Positions 18,314 to 26,866 of a DNA stretch of 64,000 nt are shown here, one piece after another; position 1 is the first letter of the stretch, and every line of letters starts with the position of its first letter. A program made the translations under genes and the position numbers. The DNA is taken from contig NZ_JALGBH010000002.1 of the NCBI RefSeq assembly GCF_022809115.1, positions 186,001-250,000 on the forward strand, in the 5' to 3' direction. Under the pieces are notes generated by a model that was not told the DNA's origin, did not search any database, and was given only the letters and a program-made list of their open reading frames with translations. The DNA is from Pedobacter montanisoli (GTDB lineage Bacteria; Bacteroidota; Bacteroidia; Sphingobacteriales; Sphingobacteriaceae).

Positions 18314-19147
18314 TTACTTTTCAATACTATTTAAAAAGGTTAAACTTTTTTCACAAACTTCAAACAAGTGAGCAGGTAAGCTGTCGCCTATATAAGGATG
18401 AAATGCGCCAAATACATGATTGGCGTCTTTGATTTTTAGCAATCTGCTGGCAGGATTGGCATTAGCCAACTTTTCGGCGGTTTCAAAAGGCACGTTCACA
18501 TCGTTATCGCCCTGAATAATTAACCAGGGAATGTTTAACTGTTTTGCAGCAGCTAAAATATTCAGCTTATCCTGGTTTTCTTCAAAATCTTCTAAAAGAG
18601 TTACGTTAAGCGGCATTTTCTCTTTAGTCCGGGCATTTATTACTTCAATTTTTCCTGTTCTGTGCCATTTCTTTTCCTGTTCTTTTTTCCATAAACTGCT
18701 AAAATCAGCTATAGAACTCCAGGTAATCAAACCACCAACATAAGGGTTATTAGCGGCCTGTAATATGCTCAGACCACCGCCTCTGCTATGACCAATTAAA
18801 AAAACTTTATCAACTCCCAAATAATTTACGGCATGTTTAATAATGATGTCAACATCTGTCATTTCCTTGCTGAAAGTATTTGAAGCAAAAGCTTCAAGGT
18901 CGCTTACATCGTTCGGGTTTTCCTGATCAACTCCACTGTGTGATAAATTAAATTTTAGATATCGATAGCCATTCTGTACGAAATGTTTGGCTACTAAATT
19001 ATGCGCCCCCCAATCTTTAAAACCTTTAAACCCATGTATAAAAATGACTAAAGGCATATTTGAGTTCTTAGGATTGTAGGTTAAATCGCCGTAAATTGGC
19101 TTTTCCGAAGCGCCGATGATAGAAAACTGTTCCTGGTGCAAACTCAT
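18314..19147 (-). CDS. Alpha/beta hydrolase
   Basis: The 277-residue protein has 'LVIFIHGFKGFKDWGAHN' (oxyanion-hole region) near residue 35, the nucleophile elbow GHSRGGG near residue 119, an Asp in 'IQGDNDVNVP' and a catalytic His in 'DANHVFG' near residue 240. The triad Ser-Asp-His is complete, so it should be an active esterase/peptidase-like hydrolase. The fold places it near the dienelactone-hydrolase/BAAT-like group, but the substrate cannot be called. No signal peptide is evident. It is the only gene between the toxin-antitoxin pair and the heme cluster. Confidence 0.8.
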   Translation of the reverse strand: MSLHQEQFSIIGASEKPIYGDLTYNPKNSNMPLVIFIHGFKGFKDWGAHNLVAKHFVQNGYRYLKFNLSHSGVDQENPNDVSDLEAFASNTFSKEMTDVDIIIKHAVNYLGVDKVFLIGHSRGGGLSILQAANNPYVGGLITWSSIADFSSLWKKEQEKKWHRTGKIEVINARTKEKMPLNVTLLEDFEENQDKLNILAAAKQLNIPWLIIQGDNDVNVPFETAEKLANANPASRLLKIKDANHVFGAFHPYIGDSLPAHLFEVCEKSLTFLNSIEK

Positions 19148-19306
19148 ATCAAAGCGGTTTTTAACAGTATAACAAACTTTAAAGGTAAGTGATGCTAAGT
19201 TAATGTTAATTTAAAACCTTTCTAAATTAGCCTAAATTACAGCATAATGACAGATAAGCGTGTTTCCCTTGTTACTTTTGTTCGCTGAAATAATAGGGTA
19301 ACCATT

Positions 19307-20533
19307 TTGGAATATTTAAAGATCATTGCTTTTACTCATCAACAGATAGACCTGAAATCGTTAGGTAAACTGGTTATCTGTGAAGAAACATTAGATGATA
19401 GGTTAAGAAATATCCAGTCGGAACTTCAGGTTAAAGAGATCTTTTATGTAGGAACTTGTAACCGTGTGGAGTTTATTTTTACTTCTGCGCAAACCATAGA
19501 CAACAATTTTACTAGACGTTTTTTACAGGTGCTTAATATGGGCTTACCAGAAGAGTATCTCGAAAAGTTTGTTGACAATGTTTCTGTTTATGAAAAAGGA
19601 GAAGCTTTTAATCACCTGTTAAGAATGTCATGTTCTTTAGAAAGCCTTGTAGTAGGCGAGAAAGAGATTTTGGCACAAGTGCGCAAAGCTTATCAGGCAT
19701 GTAAAGACAGTGGTTTTACTGGCGATTATATGCGTATGATCATGGACAGAGTGGTAAAAACTGCCAAAGAAGTCTATACCCATACCAATATTTCGCGCAA
19801 CCCGGTTTCGGTAGTATCTTTAGCTTACAGAAAGCTGAAAGAACTTAATGTTTGTGGTAACTCGCGTTTACTGATTATTGGTGCCGGAGAAACCAATAAC
19901 AACATTGCGCAATATCTTAAAAAACATACCTACTCAAACTTTGTGGTATTTAACCGTACCATAGAAAAAGCACAAGCCTTAGCTAAAGAATTAAATGGCG
20001 AAGCTTATGCGCTTTCAGAAATTGCTCAATATAATAAAGGTTTTGATGTAATCATTACTTGTACAGGCTCTACAGAACCTGTAATTACAGAAGAAATCTA
20101 TCTTAAGCTTTTAAACGGCGATACAGGCAAAAAAGTAATTGTAGATTTAGCCGTTCCTAATGATACAGATTTAGCCGTAAGAGAGCAGTTCCCAATTCAC
20201 TACATCGAAGTGGAATCGCTAAAAGAAGTAGCTCGTAAAAATATACAGGAGCGTTACGATGAACTGGTGCATGCCGAACGTATCATTGAAACAAATATCC
20301 AGGAATTCGAATCTGTTTTACGTCAGCGCCGTATAGAAATCGCCATGAGCGAGGTGCCTAAAAAAATCAAGGAGATCAAACAAACGGCTTTACAGGGTGT
20401 TTTTGCAAACGAGATCAATACCTTAGATGAAAGTTCAAAGGCAGTGCTTGAACGCGTTATAGATTATATGGAGAAAAAATATATCAGCGTTCCAATGGTA
20501 ATGGCTAAAGAGATCTTGGCTAAGAACAGCTAG
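19307..20533 (+). CDS. hemA: Glutamyl-tRNA reductase
   Basis: This is the first committed enzyme of C5-pathway tetrapyrrole synthesis: it reduces Glu-tRNA to glutamate-1-semialdehyde. The 408-residue protein has the catalytic Cys51 in 'YVGTCNRVEF', then 'SLESLVVGEKEILAQVRKAY' and the NADPH-binding 'RLLIIGAGETNN', with the C-terminal helical dimerisation region. The start is TTG: an in-frame TGA lies seven codons upstream and no ATG or GTG start intervenes. A TACTTTTG element (19273-19280) resembles a -7 box, but no matching -33 was found. It heads the heme cluster; the hemC-hemD fusion follows after 82 bases. Confidence 0.95.
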   Translation: MEYLKIIAFTHQQIDLKSLGKLVICEETLDDRLRNIQSELQVKEIFYVGTCNRVEFIFTSAQTIDNNFTRRFLQVLNMGLPEEYLEKFVDNVSVYEKGEAFNHLLRMSCSLESLVVGEKEILAQVRKAYQACKDSGFTGDYMRMIMDRVVKTAKEVYTHTNISRNPVSVVSLAYRKLKELNVCGNSRLLIIGAGETNNNIAQYLKKHTYSNFVVFNRTIEKAQALAKELNGEAYALSEIAQYNKGFDVIITCTGSTEPVITEEIYLKLLNGDTGKKVIVDLAVPNDTDLAVREQFPIHYIEVESLKEVARKNIQERYDELVHAERIIETNIQEFESVLRQRRIEIAMSEVPKKIKEIKQTALQGVFANEINTLDESSKAVLERVIDYMEKKYISVPMVMAKEILAKNS

Positions 20534-20615
20534 TACAAGCTTTAAAATACTAGATTTTCTCATACAAACCGCAGGCTAATTTTTACTAAATTTGCCTGAA
20601 ACCTTATACATAGAA

Positions 20616-22196
20616 GTGAAAAAAGTAATCATCGGTACGCGAGGTAGTGATTTAGCCCTTTGGCAAGCAAACTACACTAAAGACAGATTAGCGGAGATTG
20701 GCATAGAGGCAGAGTTAAAGATTATTAAAACGCAGGGCGATAAGATCCTGAATTTAAGATTAGATAAATTAGAAGGTAAAGGTTTTTTTACCAAAGAACT
20801 TGAAGAAGAACTGCTAAATGGAAGTATAGATATGGCAGTGCATTCACATAAAGATCTGCCTACTATAAATCCTCCGGGATTGATTATAGCCGCTGTTCCT
20901 GAGCGTGAAGACCCTTCAGAGCTATTGCTCATTCTTAAAGATTGTGTAGATATTAAGCAAAAGCTTTCTTTAAAAAAAGGCGCTATGGTGGGTACCTCAT
21001 CAAACCGCCGAAAAGCCCAGTTACTATCGCTCAGACCTGATTTGAATATAGATGATCTGAGAGGTAATGTGCCTACACGTATACAAAAACTACGTGATGA
21101 GAATTACGATGCCATTGTGTTGGCAAAAGCAGGCGTAAACCGTTTAAATTTAGATTTGAGCGAATTTCATGTAGAAGTAATCGATACCACTGAGGTTGTA
21201 CCTGCACCTGCACAAGGCGCTTTGGCTATCCAGATCAGAGAAAATGATACCGAACTCTTTAATGAGTTGCAAAAAATACACAATAAAGCTACAGCCCAAG
21301 AAATAGAGGTAGAGCGCAAAGTGCTTAACCTTTTTGAAGGCGGCTGTCATATGCCTTTGGGTTGTTATTGCAAACAAGAAGACGGACAGTTTGAGGTGTG
21401 GACATCAAAAGCAAATGATGATGAAGATTTTCCGGATCGTTTGTTCTTGCGTGAAGCAGATACCGAAGGACTGGCAGAAAAAATTGTAGCTAAATTTGCT
21501 CCTGAACGTAAAAAACCAACTAAAGTTTTCATATCAAGAGAAGTAGGAGAGAACAGTTATTTCAGAAGAGCTTTGACTAAGCATCATATCGAAATAGACG
21601 ATCGCTCATTGATACGCACCACACCTATTGTGCACGTGCTGGATGATTTCTTTTTGAAAAATGCCGATTGGATTGTGTTTAGCAGTCGTAACAGTGTAGA
21701 GTATTTCTTTCAGTTAAATCTGGTACTGCCTAAAAAAGTAAAATATGCTGTTGTTGGTCGTGGTTCTGAAGATTCATTGCGCAAAGTTGGCCATCTGGCA
21801 GATTTTGTAGGCGAAGGTGGCGATATTTTAGAAGTAGCAGAAGAACTGGCAAAAGTGGTGGATGGACAAACTGTTGTATTTCCAAGAGCACAAGATTCGC
21901 TGTTAACCATGCAGACTTATCTTACTGAAAGCACAAAAATAATAGATCTACCTATTTACGAAACGGTTCTTTTGGATGAAGTAGAAGAAACCGAAGCCGA
22001 AATATTGGTGTTTACCAGTCCGAGCAATGTAAACGCTTATTTTGCTGAAAACCTTCTAATTCCTGGGCAAAAGGTGATTGCCATTGGGAATTCTACAGGT
22101 AAAAAGTTCGACGAAATGGGTGTAAGCTATGAATTGCCGTATTCTCCTGATGAAATTGGATTGGCAGAAGCTGTTTTTGGTATTGAAATAAAATAA
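20616..22196 (+). CDS. hemC-hemD: Hydroxymethylbilane synthase/uroporphyrinogen-III synthase fusion
   Basis: A 526-residue fusion joins two successive steps: four porphobilinogens to hydroxymethylbilane, then ring closure with D-ring inversion. The HemC part (residues ~1-290) has 'IGTRGSDLALWQA', 'HSHKDLP', 'SSNRRKAQLL', 'GNVPTR' and the dipyrromethane-cofactor Cys in 'EGGCHMPLGC'. The HemD part begins about residue 295 ('KKPTKVFISREV') and has 'IVFSSRNSVEYFF' and 'VFTSPSNVNAYF'. I start at GTG 20616, not the in-frame TTG 20592, because a TAAATTTG -7-like box (20587-20594) overlaps that TTG. The fusion channels a labile intermediate, which is an inference. Confidence 0.9.
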   Translation: MKKVIIGTRGSDLALWQANYTKDRLAEIGIEAELKIIKTQGDKILNLRLDKLEGKGFFTKELEEELLNGSIDMAVHSHKDLPTINPPGLIIAAVPEREDPSELLLILKDCVDIKQKLSLKKGAMVGTSSNRRKAQLLSLRPDLNIDDLRGNVPTRIQKLRDENYDAIVLAKAGVNRLNLDLSEFHVEVIDTTEVVPAPAQGALAIQIRENDTELFNELQKIHNKATAQEIEVERKVLNLFEGGCHMPLGCYCKQEDGQFEVWTSKANDDEDFPDRLFLREADTEGLAEKIVAKFAPERKKPTKVFISREVGENSYFRRALTKHHIEIDDRSLIRTTPIVHVLDDFFLKNADWIVFSSRNSVEYFFQLNLVLPKKVKYAVVGRGSEDSLRKVGHLADFVGEGGDILEVAEELAKVVDGQTVVFPRAQDSLLTMQTYLTESTKIIDLPIYETVLLDEVEETEAEILVFTSPSNVNAYFAENLLIPGQKVIAIGNSTGKKFDEMGVSYELPYSPDEIGLAEAVFGIEIK

Positions 22197-22280
22197 TACG
22201 ATTGTTAACCCAAAGTAAACTCTTTATAAATGACAGAGGCATAAAAAAACAATGCCGCTGTCTTTGCATTTTTGTTTGCG

Positions 22281-22318
22281 ATTAAAATACAGTGCTTTAG
22301 AAAGAACTGTATTTTAAT
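22281..22318 (+). promoter_or_regulatory. Long hairpin between hemC-hemD and hemB
   Basis: A perfect 13-bp inverted repeat (ATTAAAATACAGT at 22281-22293, its complement at 22306-22318) has an inner 3-4 bp stem in its 12-base loop. It ends 26 bases before the hemB ATG and has a T-rich 3' flank. It could be a weak terminator or an mRNA structure controlling hemB. Confidence 0.6.
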
Positions 22319-22344
22319 TTGATTTTTAACTTTTGAATTAAGAT

Positions 22345-23313
22345 ATGTTATATAGGCCACGCAGGTTAAGAAAAAACAGTATAGTGAGAGAGATGGTAGC
22401 AGAAACCAGGCTATCAAAAGATATGTTTATTTACCCATACTTTGTAGTGCCGGGTAAAGATGTAATACACCAGATTGATGCTATGCCGGGCATCAGCCAT
22501 TTTTCTACAGATACTTTAATTAAAGATGTAGAAAAGGGATTGAAATTAGGCGTAAACAAGATCATGCTGTTTGGTGTGGGCGATGAAAAAAGCGAAGATG
22601 CACATTCAGCTTATGATCCGCATTCGTTGGTTCCGGTAGCGATAAGAGAGTTAAAGAAAAACTTTGGCGATGACCTGTATATCGTAACAGATGTTTGTGT
22701 TTGTTCTTATACCAATCACGGGCATTGCGGTATCTTAAAAGATGATTACGTTCAGAATGATGTTACAGTTGATCTGATTGCTAAGATGGCTTTAAATCAT
22801 GCAGAGGCAGGAGCAGATATGTTAGCACCTTCTGATATGATGGACGGACGTATCTTAGCTATAAGAGAGAAATTAGATAGCAATCATTTTGAAAATGTGG
22901 CTATCATGAGCCATGCTACCAAATTTGCATCGGCTTATTACGGTCCGTTTAGAGAAGCGGCAGATTGTGCACCGAACAAAGGCGACAGGAAAGCTTATCA
23001 AATGGATTTCAGAAATCCGGCAGAAGCTGTAAGAGAAGCTTTGTTAGATGAAAGCGAAGGAGCAGATGTGCTGATGGTAAAACCAGCTTTGGCTTATTTG
23101 GATATTATAGCTAAATTAAAACAAAACTCAGATCTGCCTATCGCCTGCTATAATGTATCAGGAGAGTATTCTATGATCAAAGCAGCAGCACAAAAAGGCT
23201 GGATAGATGAGCAGAAAGTAGTGATGGAAACCCTGCATGCTTTTGCCAGAGCAGGAGCAAGCGTAATCACCACTTACCATATCAGAGATATGGTAGAGAA
23301 TAACTGGATATAA
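22345..23313 (+). CDS. hemB: Porphobilinogen synthase (delta-aminolevulinic acid dehydratase)
   Basis: The 322-residue enzyme condenses two 5-aminolevulinates to porphobilinogen. The active-site zinc cysteines are all present: C118, C120 and C128 in 'DVCVCSYTNHGHCG', so it is the zinc-dependent type. The Schiff-base lysines are K193 in 'SHATKFASAYYGPFREA' and K246 in 'MVKPALAYLD'. It lies between the hemC-hemD fusion and hemL in order of the pathway cluster. A 38-base hairpin just upstream may modulate expression. Confidence 0.95.
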   Translation: MLYRPRRLRKNSIVREMVAETRLSKDMFIYPYFVVPGKDVIHQIDAMPGISHFSTDTLIKDVEKGLKLGVNKIMLFGVGDEKSEDAHSAYDPHSLVPVAIRELKKNFGDDLYIVTDVCVCSYTNHGHCGILKDDYVQNDVTVDLIAKMALNHAEAGADMLAPSDMMDGRILAIREKLDSNHFENVAIMSHATKFASAYYGPFREAADCAPNKGDRKAYQMDFRNPAEAVREALLDESEGADVLMVKPALAYLDIIAKLKQNSDLPIACYNVSGEYSMIKAAAQKGWIDEQKVVMETLHAFARAGASVITTYHIRDMVENNWI

Positions 23314-23372
23314 AAGAATTGCAGGTTCTATAACCTAATCAGAAGCAGAAGATTATTATTAACACACAGGAA

Positions 23373-24743
23373 ATGTTAGAGCAGTTAAAAAAGATATTTA
23401 CAGGTAACGAAGACGAAATTCCGGTAAACACACATACCAAACCTGATATCAGCAGAGAAAAATCTGCTGCCCTTTATGAAAAATCTAAAAAATATTTCCC
23501 GGGAGGAGTAAACTCTCCGGTAAGAGCTTTCAAATCAGTATATGGTACGCCTTTGTTCATCCAAAAAGGAGATGGCTGTTTTATCTGGGATGCTGATGAT
23601 AACCAGTTTATTGATTTCTGTGCAAGCTGGGGCCCACTTATTTTAGGACATAACCATGCAAAAATCCGCGAAAAAGTTGCGGAGGTTATGCAAAATGGAA
23701 TGAGCTTTGGCGCACCTACGGCATTAGAAAATGAATTGGCAGAGCTGATCATTAAAAATAACCGCTTTGTAGAAAAAATCCGTTTTACCAGTTCGGGCAC
23801 AGAGGCCGTAATGTCGGCCATACGTTTGGCAAGAGGCTACACCGGTAGAGATAAAATCGTAAAATTTGAAGGATGCTATCATGGTCACAGCGATTCACTT
23901 TTGGTAAAAGCGGGTTCTGGTCTGGTTACTTTTGGCGAAACTTCATCGGCAGGTGTGCCTAAAGCATTTGCAGAAGAAACCATTGTAATTGGCTTAAATG
24001 ATAAAACTGCACTAACTCAGGTTTTTGAACAATTTAAAGATCAGATTGCTGCGGTAATTATAGAAGGCATTCCGGCAAATAACGGTTTGTTGATCCAGGA
24101 TAAAGAGTACATCGAGTTCCTGAGAGAAATTTGCTCTACCAACGGAACACTACTCATTTTTGATGAAGTAATTACAGGTTTTAGGGTAGGTTTTGAAGGG
24201 GCAGCCGCTTATTACGGCATTACGCCAGATATTGTAACTTATGGTAAAATCATAGGTGGAGGTTTGCCCGTAGGTATGTATGGCGCTTCAGCAGAAATTA
24301 TGGGGCATATCTCACCAGATGGCGGCGTATATCAGGCAGGTACTTTATCGGGTAATCCGGTAGCTATGGCCGCAGGTATTGCTACTTTAACAGAACTCTC
24401 TAAATCTGGGTTTTATAAAGACCTGAATGCAAAAGCTCAGGAATTTGTAGAAAGCATACAGCGTTTTGCTTCGGCAAGAAACTATAAATTTAAAGTATTT
24501 ACTGTAGGTTCTGTTTTTTGGTTTGCCTTTATAGATAAAGATAAAATTCAAACTGCGGAAGATATTGATCCTGCAAGCATGGAGAAATTTAAGGTATTGC
24601 ACAGAGAGCTGTTAAACAGAGGGGTTTATTTAGGGCCTTCTGGTTACGAAGTAGGATTTGTATCGGCTGCGCACAGCAAAATAGAACTTGAGAAAGCAAA
24701 GAGAGCTATTTTTGAAGCTTTGGATGTAGTATTTGCAAAATAA
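23373..24743 (+). CDS. hemL: Glutamate-1-semialdehyde 2,1-aminomutase
   Basis: This PLP enzyme converts the HemA product to 5-aminolevulinate. The 456-residue protein has 'YFPGGVNSPVRAFKSV' at residues 41-56, 'TSSGTEAVMSAIRLARG', the 'FDEVITGFR' PLP site and the internal aldimine Lys292 in 'VTYGKIIGGGLPVG'. It is longer than the usual ~430 by about 25 N-terminal residues, which look like an unstructured extension rather than a targeting signal. It follows hemB by 59 bases and is followed after 24 bases by the histidine kinase gene of the same cluster. Confidence 0.95.
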   Translation: MLEQLKKIFTGNEDEIPVNTHTKPDISREKSAALYEKSKKYFPGGVNSPVRAFKSVYGTPLFIQKGDGCFIWDADDNQFIDFCASWGPLILGHNHAKIREKVAEVMQNGMSFGAPTALENELAELIIKNNRFVEKIRFTSSGTEAVMSAIRLARGYTGRDKIVKFEGCYHGHSDSLLVKAGSGLVTFGETSSAGVPKAFAEETIVIGLNDKTALTQVFEQFKDQIAAVIIEGIPANNGLLIQDKEYIEFLREICSTNGTLLIFDEVITGFRVGFEGAAAYYGITPDIVTYGKIIGGGLPVGMYGASAEIMGHISPDGGVYQAGTLSGNPVAMAAGIATLTELSKSGFYKDLNAKAQEFVESIQRFASARNYKFKVFTVGSVFWFAFIDKDKIQTAEDIDPASMEKFKVLHRELLNRGVYLGPSGYEVGFVSAAHSKIELEKAKRAIFEALDVVFAK

Positions 24744-24767
24744 TATAAAGCCCTAAAAGTTAAAAGG

Positions 24768-25634
24768 ATGAAGAAATCCATTATCATATTCTATGTTTTA
24801 TTGTTTTATGCATTAGGCCAGCTTATTAGCTGGGGTATGCTTGTGGTAAAAATAGATGCCAGCAGGCTACCTATGATTATGGGTGAGGGGGCCGTATTCC
24901 TTTTCTTATTGGGTATTGGAGCCTATTTTATTCACTCTTCTATTACCAAAGAAGAAAAACTGCATGAAAACCAGCAGAATTTCCTGCTCTCAGTTACGCA
25001 TGAACTAAAATCTCCTTTAGCTGCTATTAAACTTTCATTGCAAACCATCGCAAAAAGAGAACTCGATCGCGAGATGCAGATTTCCCTGATCAGGAATTCT
25101 CTGAAAGATGTTGAGCGTTTAGATGATCTGGTTGAGAATATGCTTTTGGCTACCAAGATAGAAAGCCGTACCTATTCTTTCCCTAAAGAAGAATTTGATT
25201 TTTCTGATTTGGTTACCAAAATTATTGATCGTTTACAGGTACATGCCTGTGGAAGTGAGCAGTTGATCAAAACCAAGATAGAACATGAAATAAAAGTTAT
25301 AGGCGATAAATTTGCACTTTCCTCTGTAGTAACCAATCTGGTAGAAAATGCCATTAAATACTCAGGGCCTTGTGCCGAAATTACAGTAGAATTATGTCAA
25401 AATGACGGTAAACCGTTTTTGAGTGTTGCAGATAAAGGAATGGGCGTTCCTGATAGCGAGAAGTTGCATATTTTTGATAAATTTTACCGTGTGGGTGATG
25501 AAAATGTACGTAAATCTAAAGGAACAGGTCTTGGCTTGTTTATTGTTAAAGAAGTATTACAAAACCACGACGCTGACATAAGCGTTAAAGATAATGTGCC
25601 TCACGGGGCGATTTTTGAAGTAACATTTAATTAA
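24768..25634 (+). CDS. Membrane-bound sensor histidine kinase in heme cluster
   Basis: The 288-residue kinase has two N-terminal membrane helices (about residues 4-24 and 37-57) with a very short extracytoplasmic loop, so it senses either within the membrane or through a partner. The HisKA H-box is 'SVTHELKSPLAAIK' with His78. The ATPase domain shows an N-box ('LVENAIKYSG'), G1 ('VADKGMGVPDSE') and G2 ('KSKGTGLGLFIVKEVL'). It is embedded between hemL and the response regulator (3 bases to the next gene), which suggests control of, or by, heme status. That link is inferred from position only. Confidence 0.9.
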   Translation: MKKSIIIFYVLLFYALGQLISWGMLVVKIDASRLPMIMGEGAVFLFLLGIGAYFIHSSITKEEKLHENQQNFLLSVTHELKSPLAAIKLSLQTIAKRELDREMQISLIRNSLKDVERLDDLVENMLLATKIESRTYSFPKEEFDFSDLVTKIIDRLQVHACGSEQLIKTKIEHEIKVIGDKFALSSVVTNLVENAIKYSGPCAEITVELCQNDGKPFLSVADKGMGVPDSEKLHIFDKFYRVGDENVRKSKGTGLGLFIVKEVLQNHDADISVKDNVPHGAIFEVTFN

Positions 25635-25637
25635 AAT

Positions 25638-26342
25638 ATGTCACAAAAGCTAAGAATATTGTTGGTAGAAGACGAAGATCATTTGTTGGATGCCATTAAA
25701 TTAAACCTCGAACTTGAAGGTTATAAAGTGCATGCTGTAAAAGACGGTAAAACTGCACTGAAAATATTTAAAGAAGAACGCTTTAATCTGGTAATATTAG
25801 ATGTAATGCTGCCTGAAATGGACGGTTTCCAGGTTTGTGAAACCATACGTCTTGAAAATACAGAAGTACCCATCTTATTTTTAACAGCAAAAAATACAAG
25901 CGAAGACCGTGTAATGGGTCTTAAAAAAGGCGCTGATGACTATCTGGTAAAACCATTTAACCTTGAAGAACTTATTCTTCGTGTAGGTATTTTGGTTAAA
26001 CGCAGTTTAAAATCAGATGACCTGAAAGAACTGAACTCTTATAAAATTGGTGATAAAACCATTTATTTTAACTCATTTGAGCTTAAACAAGATGATGGTA
26101 CCGTAGTTCCTTTAACCAAGAAAGAAACCATGTTGTTAAAACTGCTTATCGAGCGTAAAAACGAAGCGGTTTCGCGTGAGCAGATTTTGGAAACAGTTTG
26201 GAATTATGATGTTTATCCATCAACCAGAACTATAGATAACTTTATACTTACTTTCCGTAAATATTTTGAGCCGGATCAAAAGAATCCAATCTATTTTCAT
26301 TCAATAAGAGGTGTTGGATATAAATTTACAGAGGCTAACTAA
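25638..26342 (+). CDS. OmpR-family response regulator in heme cluster
   Basis: The 234-residue regulator has a receiver domain with 'LLVEDED' and the phospho-acceptor Asp55 in 'LVILDVMLPEMDG', Thr in 'LFLTAKN' and Lys in 'LVKPFN'. The C-terminal winged-helix domain has 'LTKKETMLLKLL' and 'TRTIDNFILTFRKYFE' with 'FHSIRGVGYKF' at the end. It is the cognate partner of the kinase 3 bases upstream. Its stop overlaps the start of the next gene (TAATG at 26340-26344). No target site could be identified by eye. Confidence 0.92.
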   Translation: MSQKLRILLVEDEDHLLDAIKLNLELEGYKVHAVKDGKTALKIFKEERFNLVILDVMLPEMDGFQVCETIRLENTEVPILFLTAKNTSEDRVMGLKKGADDYLVKPFNLEELILRVGILVKRSLKSDDLKELNSYKIGDKTIYFNSFELKQDDGTVVPLTKKETMLLKLLIERKNEAVSREQILETVWNYDVYPSTRTIDNFILTFRKYFEPDQKNPIYFHSIRGVGYKFTEAN

Positions 26343-26863
26343 TGTACAATAAAATCGGGCGCTATTGTTTTATGGCGCTTTTTGCAATTGTCTGCATATT
26401 TTTCGTTTACAGGCAACAATATCAGCTAGCATCTATAGTGGGTGTGTTTTTAGGTTTCATCATCTGGAGCCATTTTAAGCACAGCTCGGTATTGATTGCT
26501 TCTAAATATTTCAAAAATTCTGATTATGAAAGAGCAGAGAAATATTTAGACGAGGTTGACAATCCCGATAGGCTTACCAAAACCCGCAGAGGCTTTTATG
26601 AATTTATGCGGGCCAATATTGCCTTGAAGAGAGACGATTTTGAATCTGCAGAAAGACATTTTCAGATAGCCAGTCGTTTTCCGCTAGGAGGTAAAAATGA
26701 TAAAGCCTATGTACTGATCCATTTGGCTAATTTGGCTTTACGTAAAAAAGACGGAACCAGAGCCTTAGCCTATATTGAAAAAGCAAAAGAACTGGCAACT
26801 ACCAGCCGGGCAACAGACATTATAAACGTAATAGAGAAGGAAGCCGCTAAATTGGCAAATTAA
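26342..26863 (+). CDS. Membrane-anchored TPR protein
   Basis: The 173-residue protein has two close membrane segments in the first 45 residues ('FMALFAIVCIFFVY', 'LASIVGVFLGFIIW') and then three TPR-like helical pairs, such as 'YFKNSDYERAEKYLDEVDN', 'ALKRDDFESAERHFQIASRF' and 'ALRKKDGTRALAYIEKAKEL'. TPRs are protein-binding scaffolds, so this may tether a partner at the inner membrane. Its start overlaps the response regulator stop, and hemE begins 3 bases after its own stop. I do not recognise a specific family, and its role in the kinase/heme unit is unknown. Confidence 0.75.
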   Translation: MYNKIGRYCFMALFAIVCIFFVYRQQYQLASIVGVFLGFIIWSHFKHSSVLIASKYFKNSDYERAEKYLDEVDNPDRLTKTRRGFYEFMRANIALKRDDFESAERHFQIASRFPLGGKNDKAYVLIHLANLALRKKDGTRALAYIEKAKELATTSRATDIINVIEKEAAKLAN

Positions 26864-26866
26864 AAC

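Noticed and set aside
22205..22417. Minus-strand ORF of 70 codons upstream of hemB
   Set aside because: It overlaps the hairpin and the 5' end of hemB and shows no domain; likely chance.
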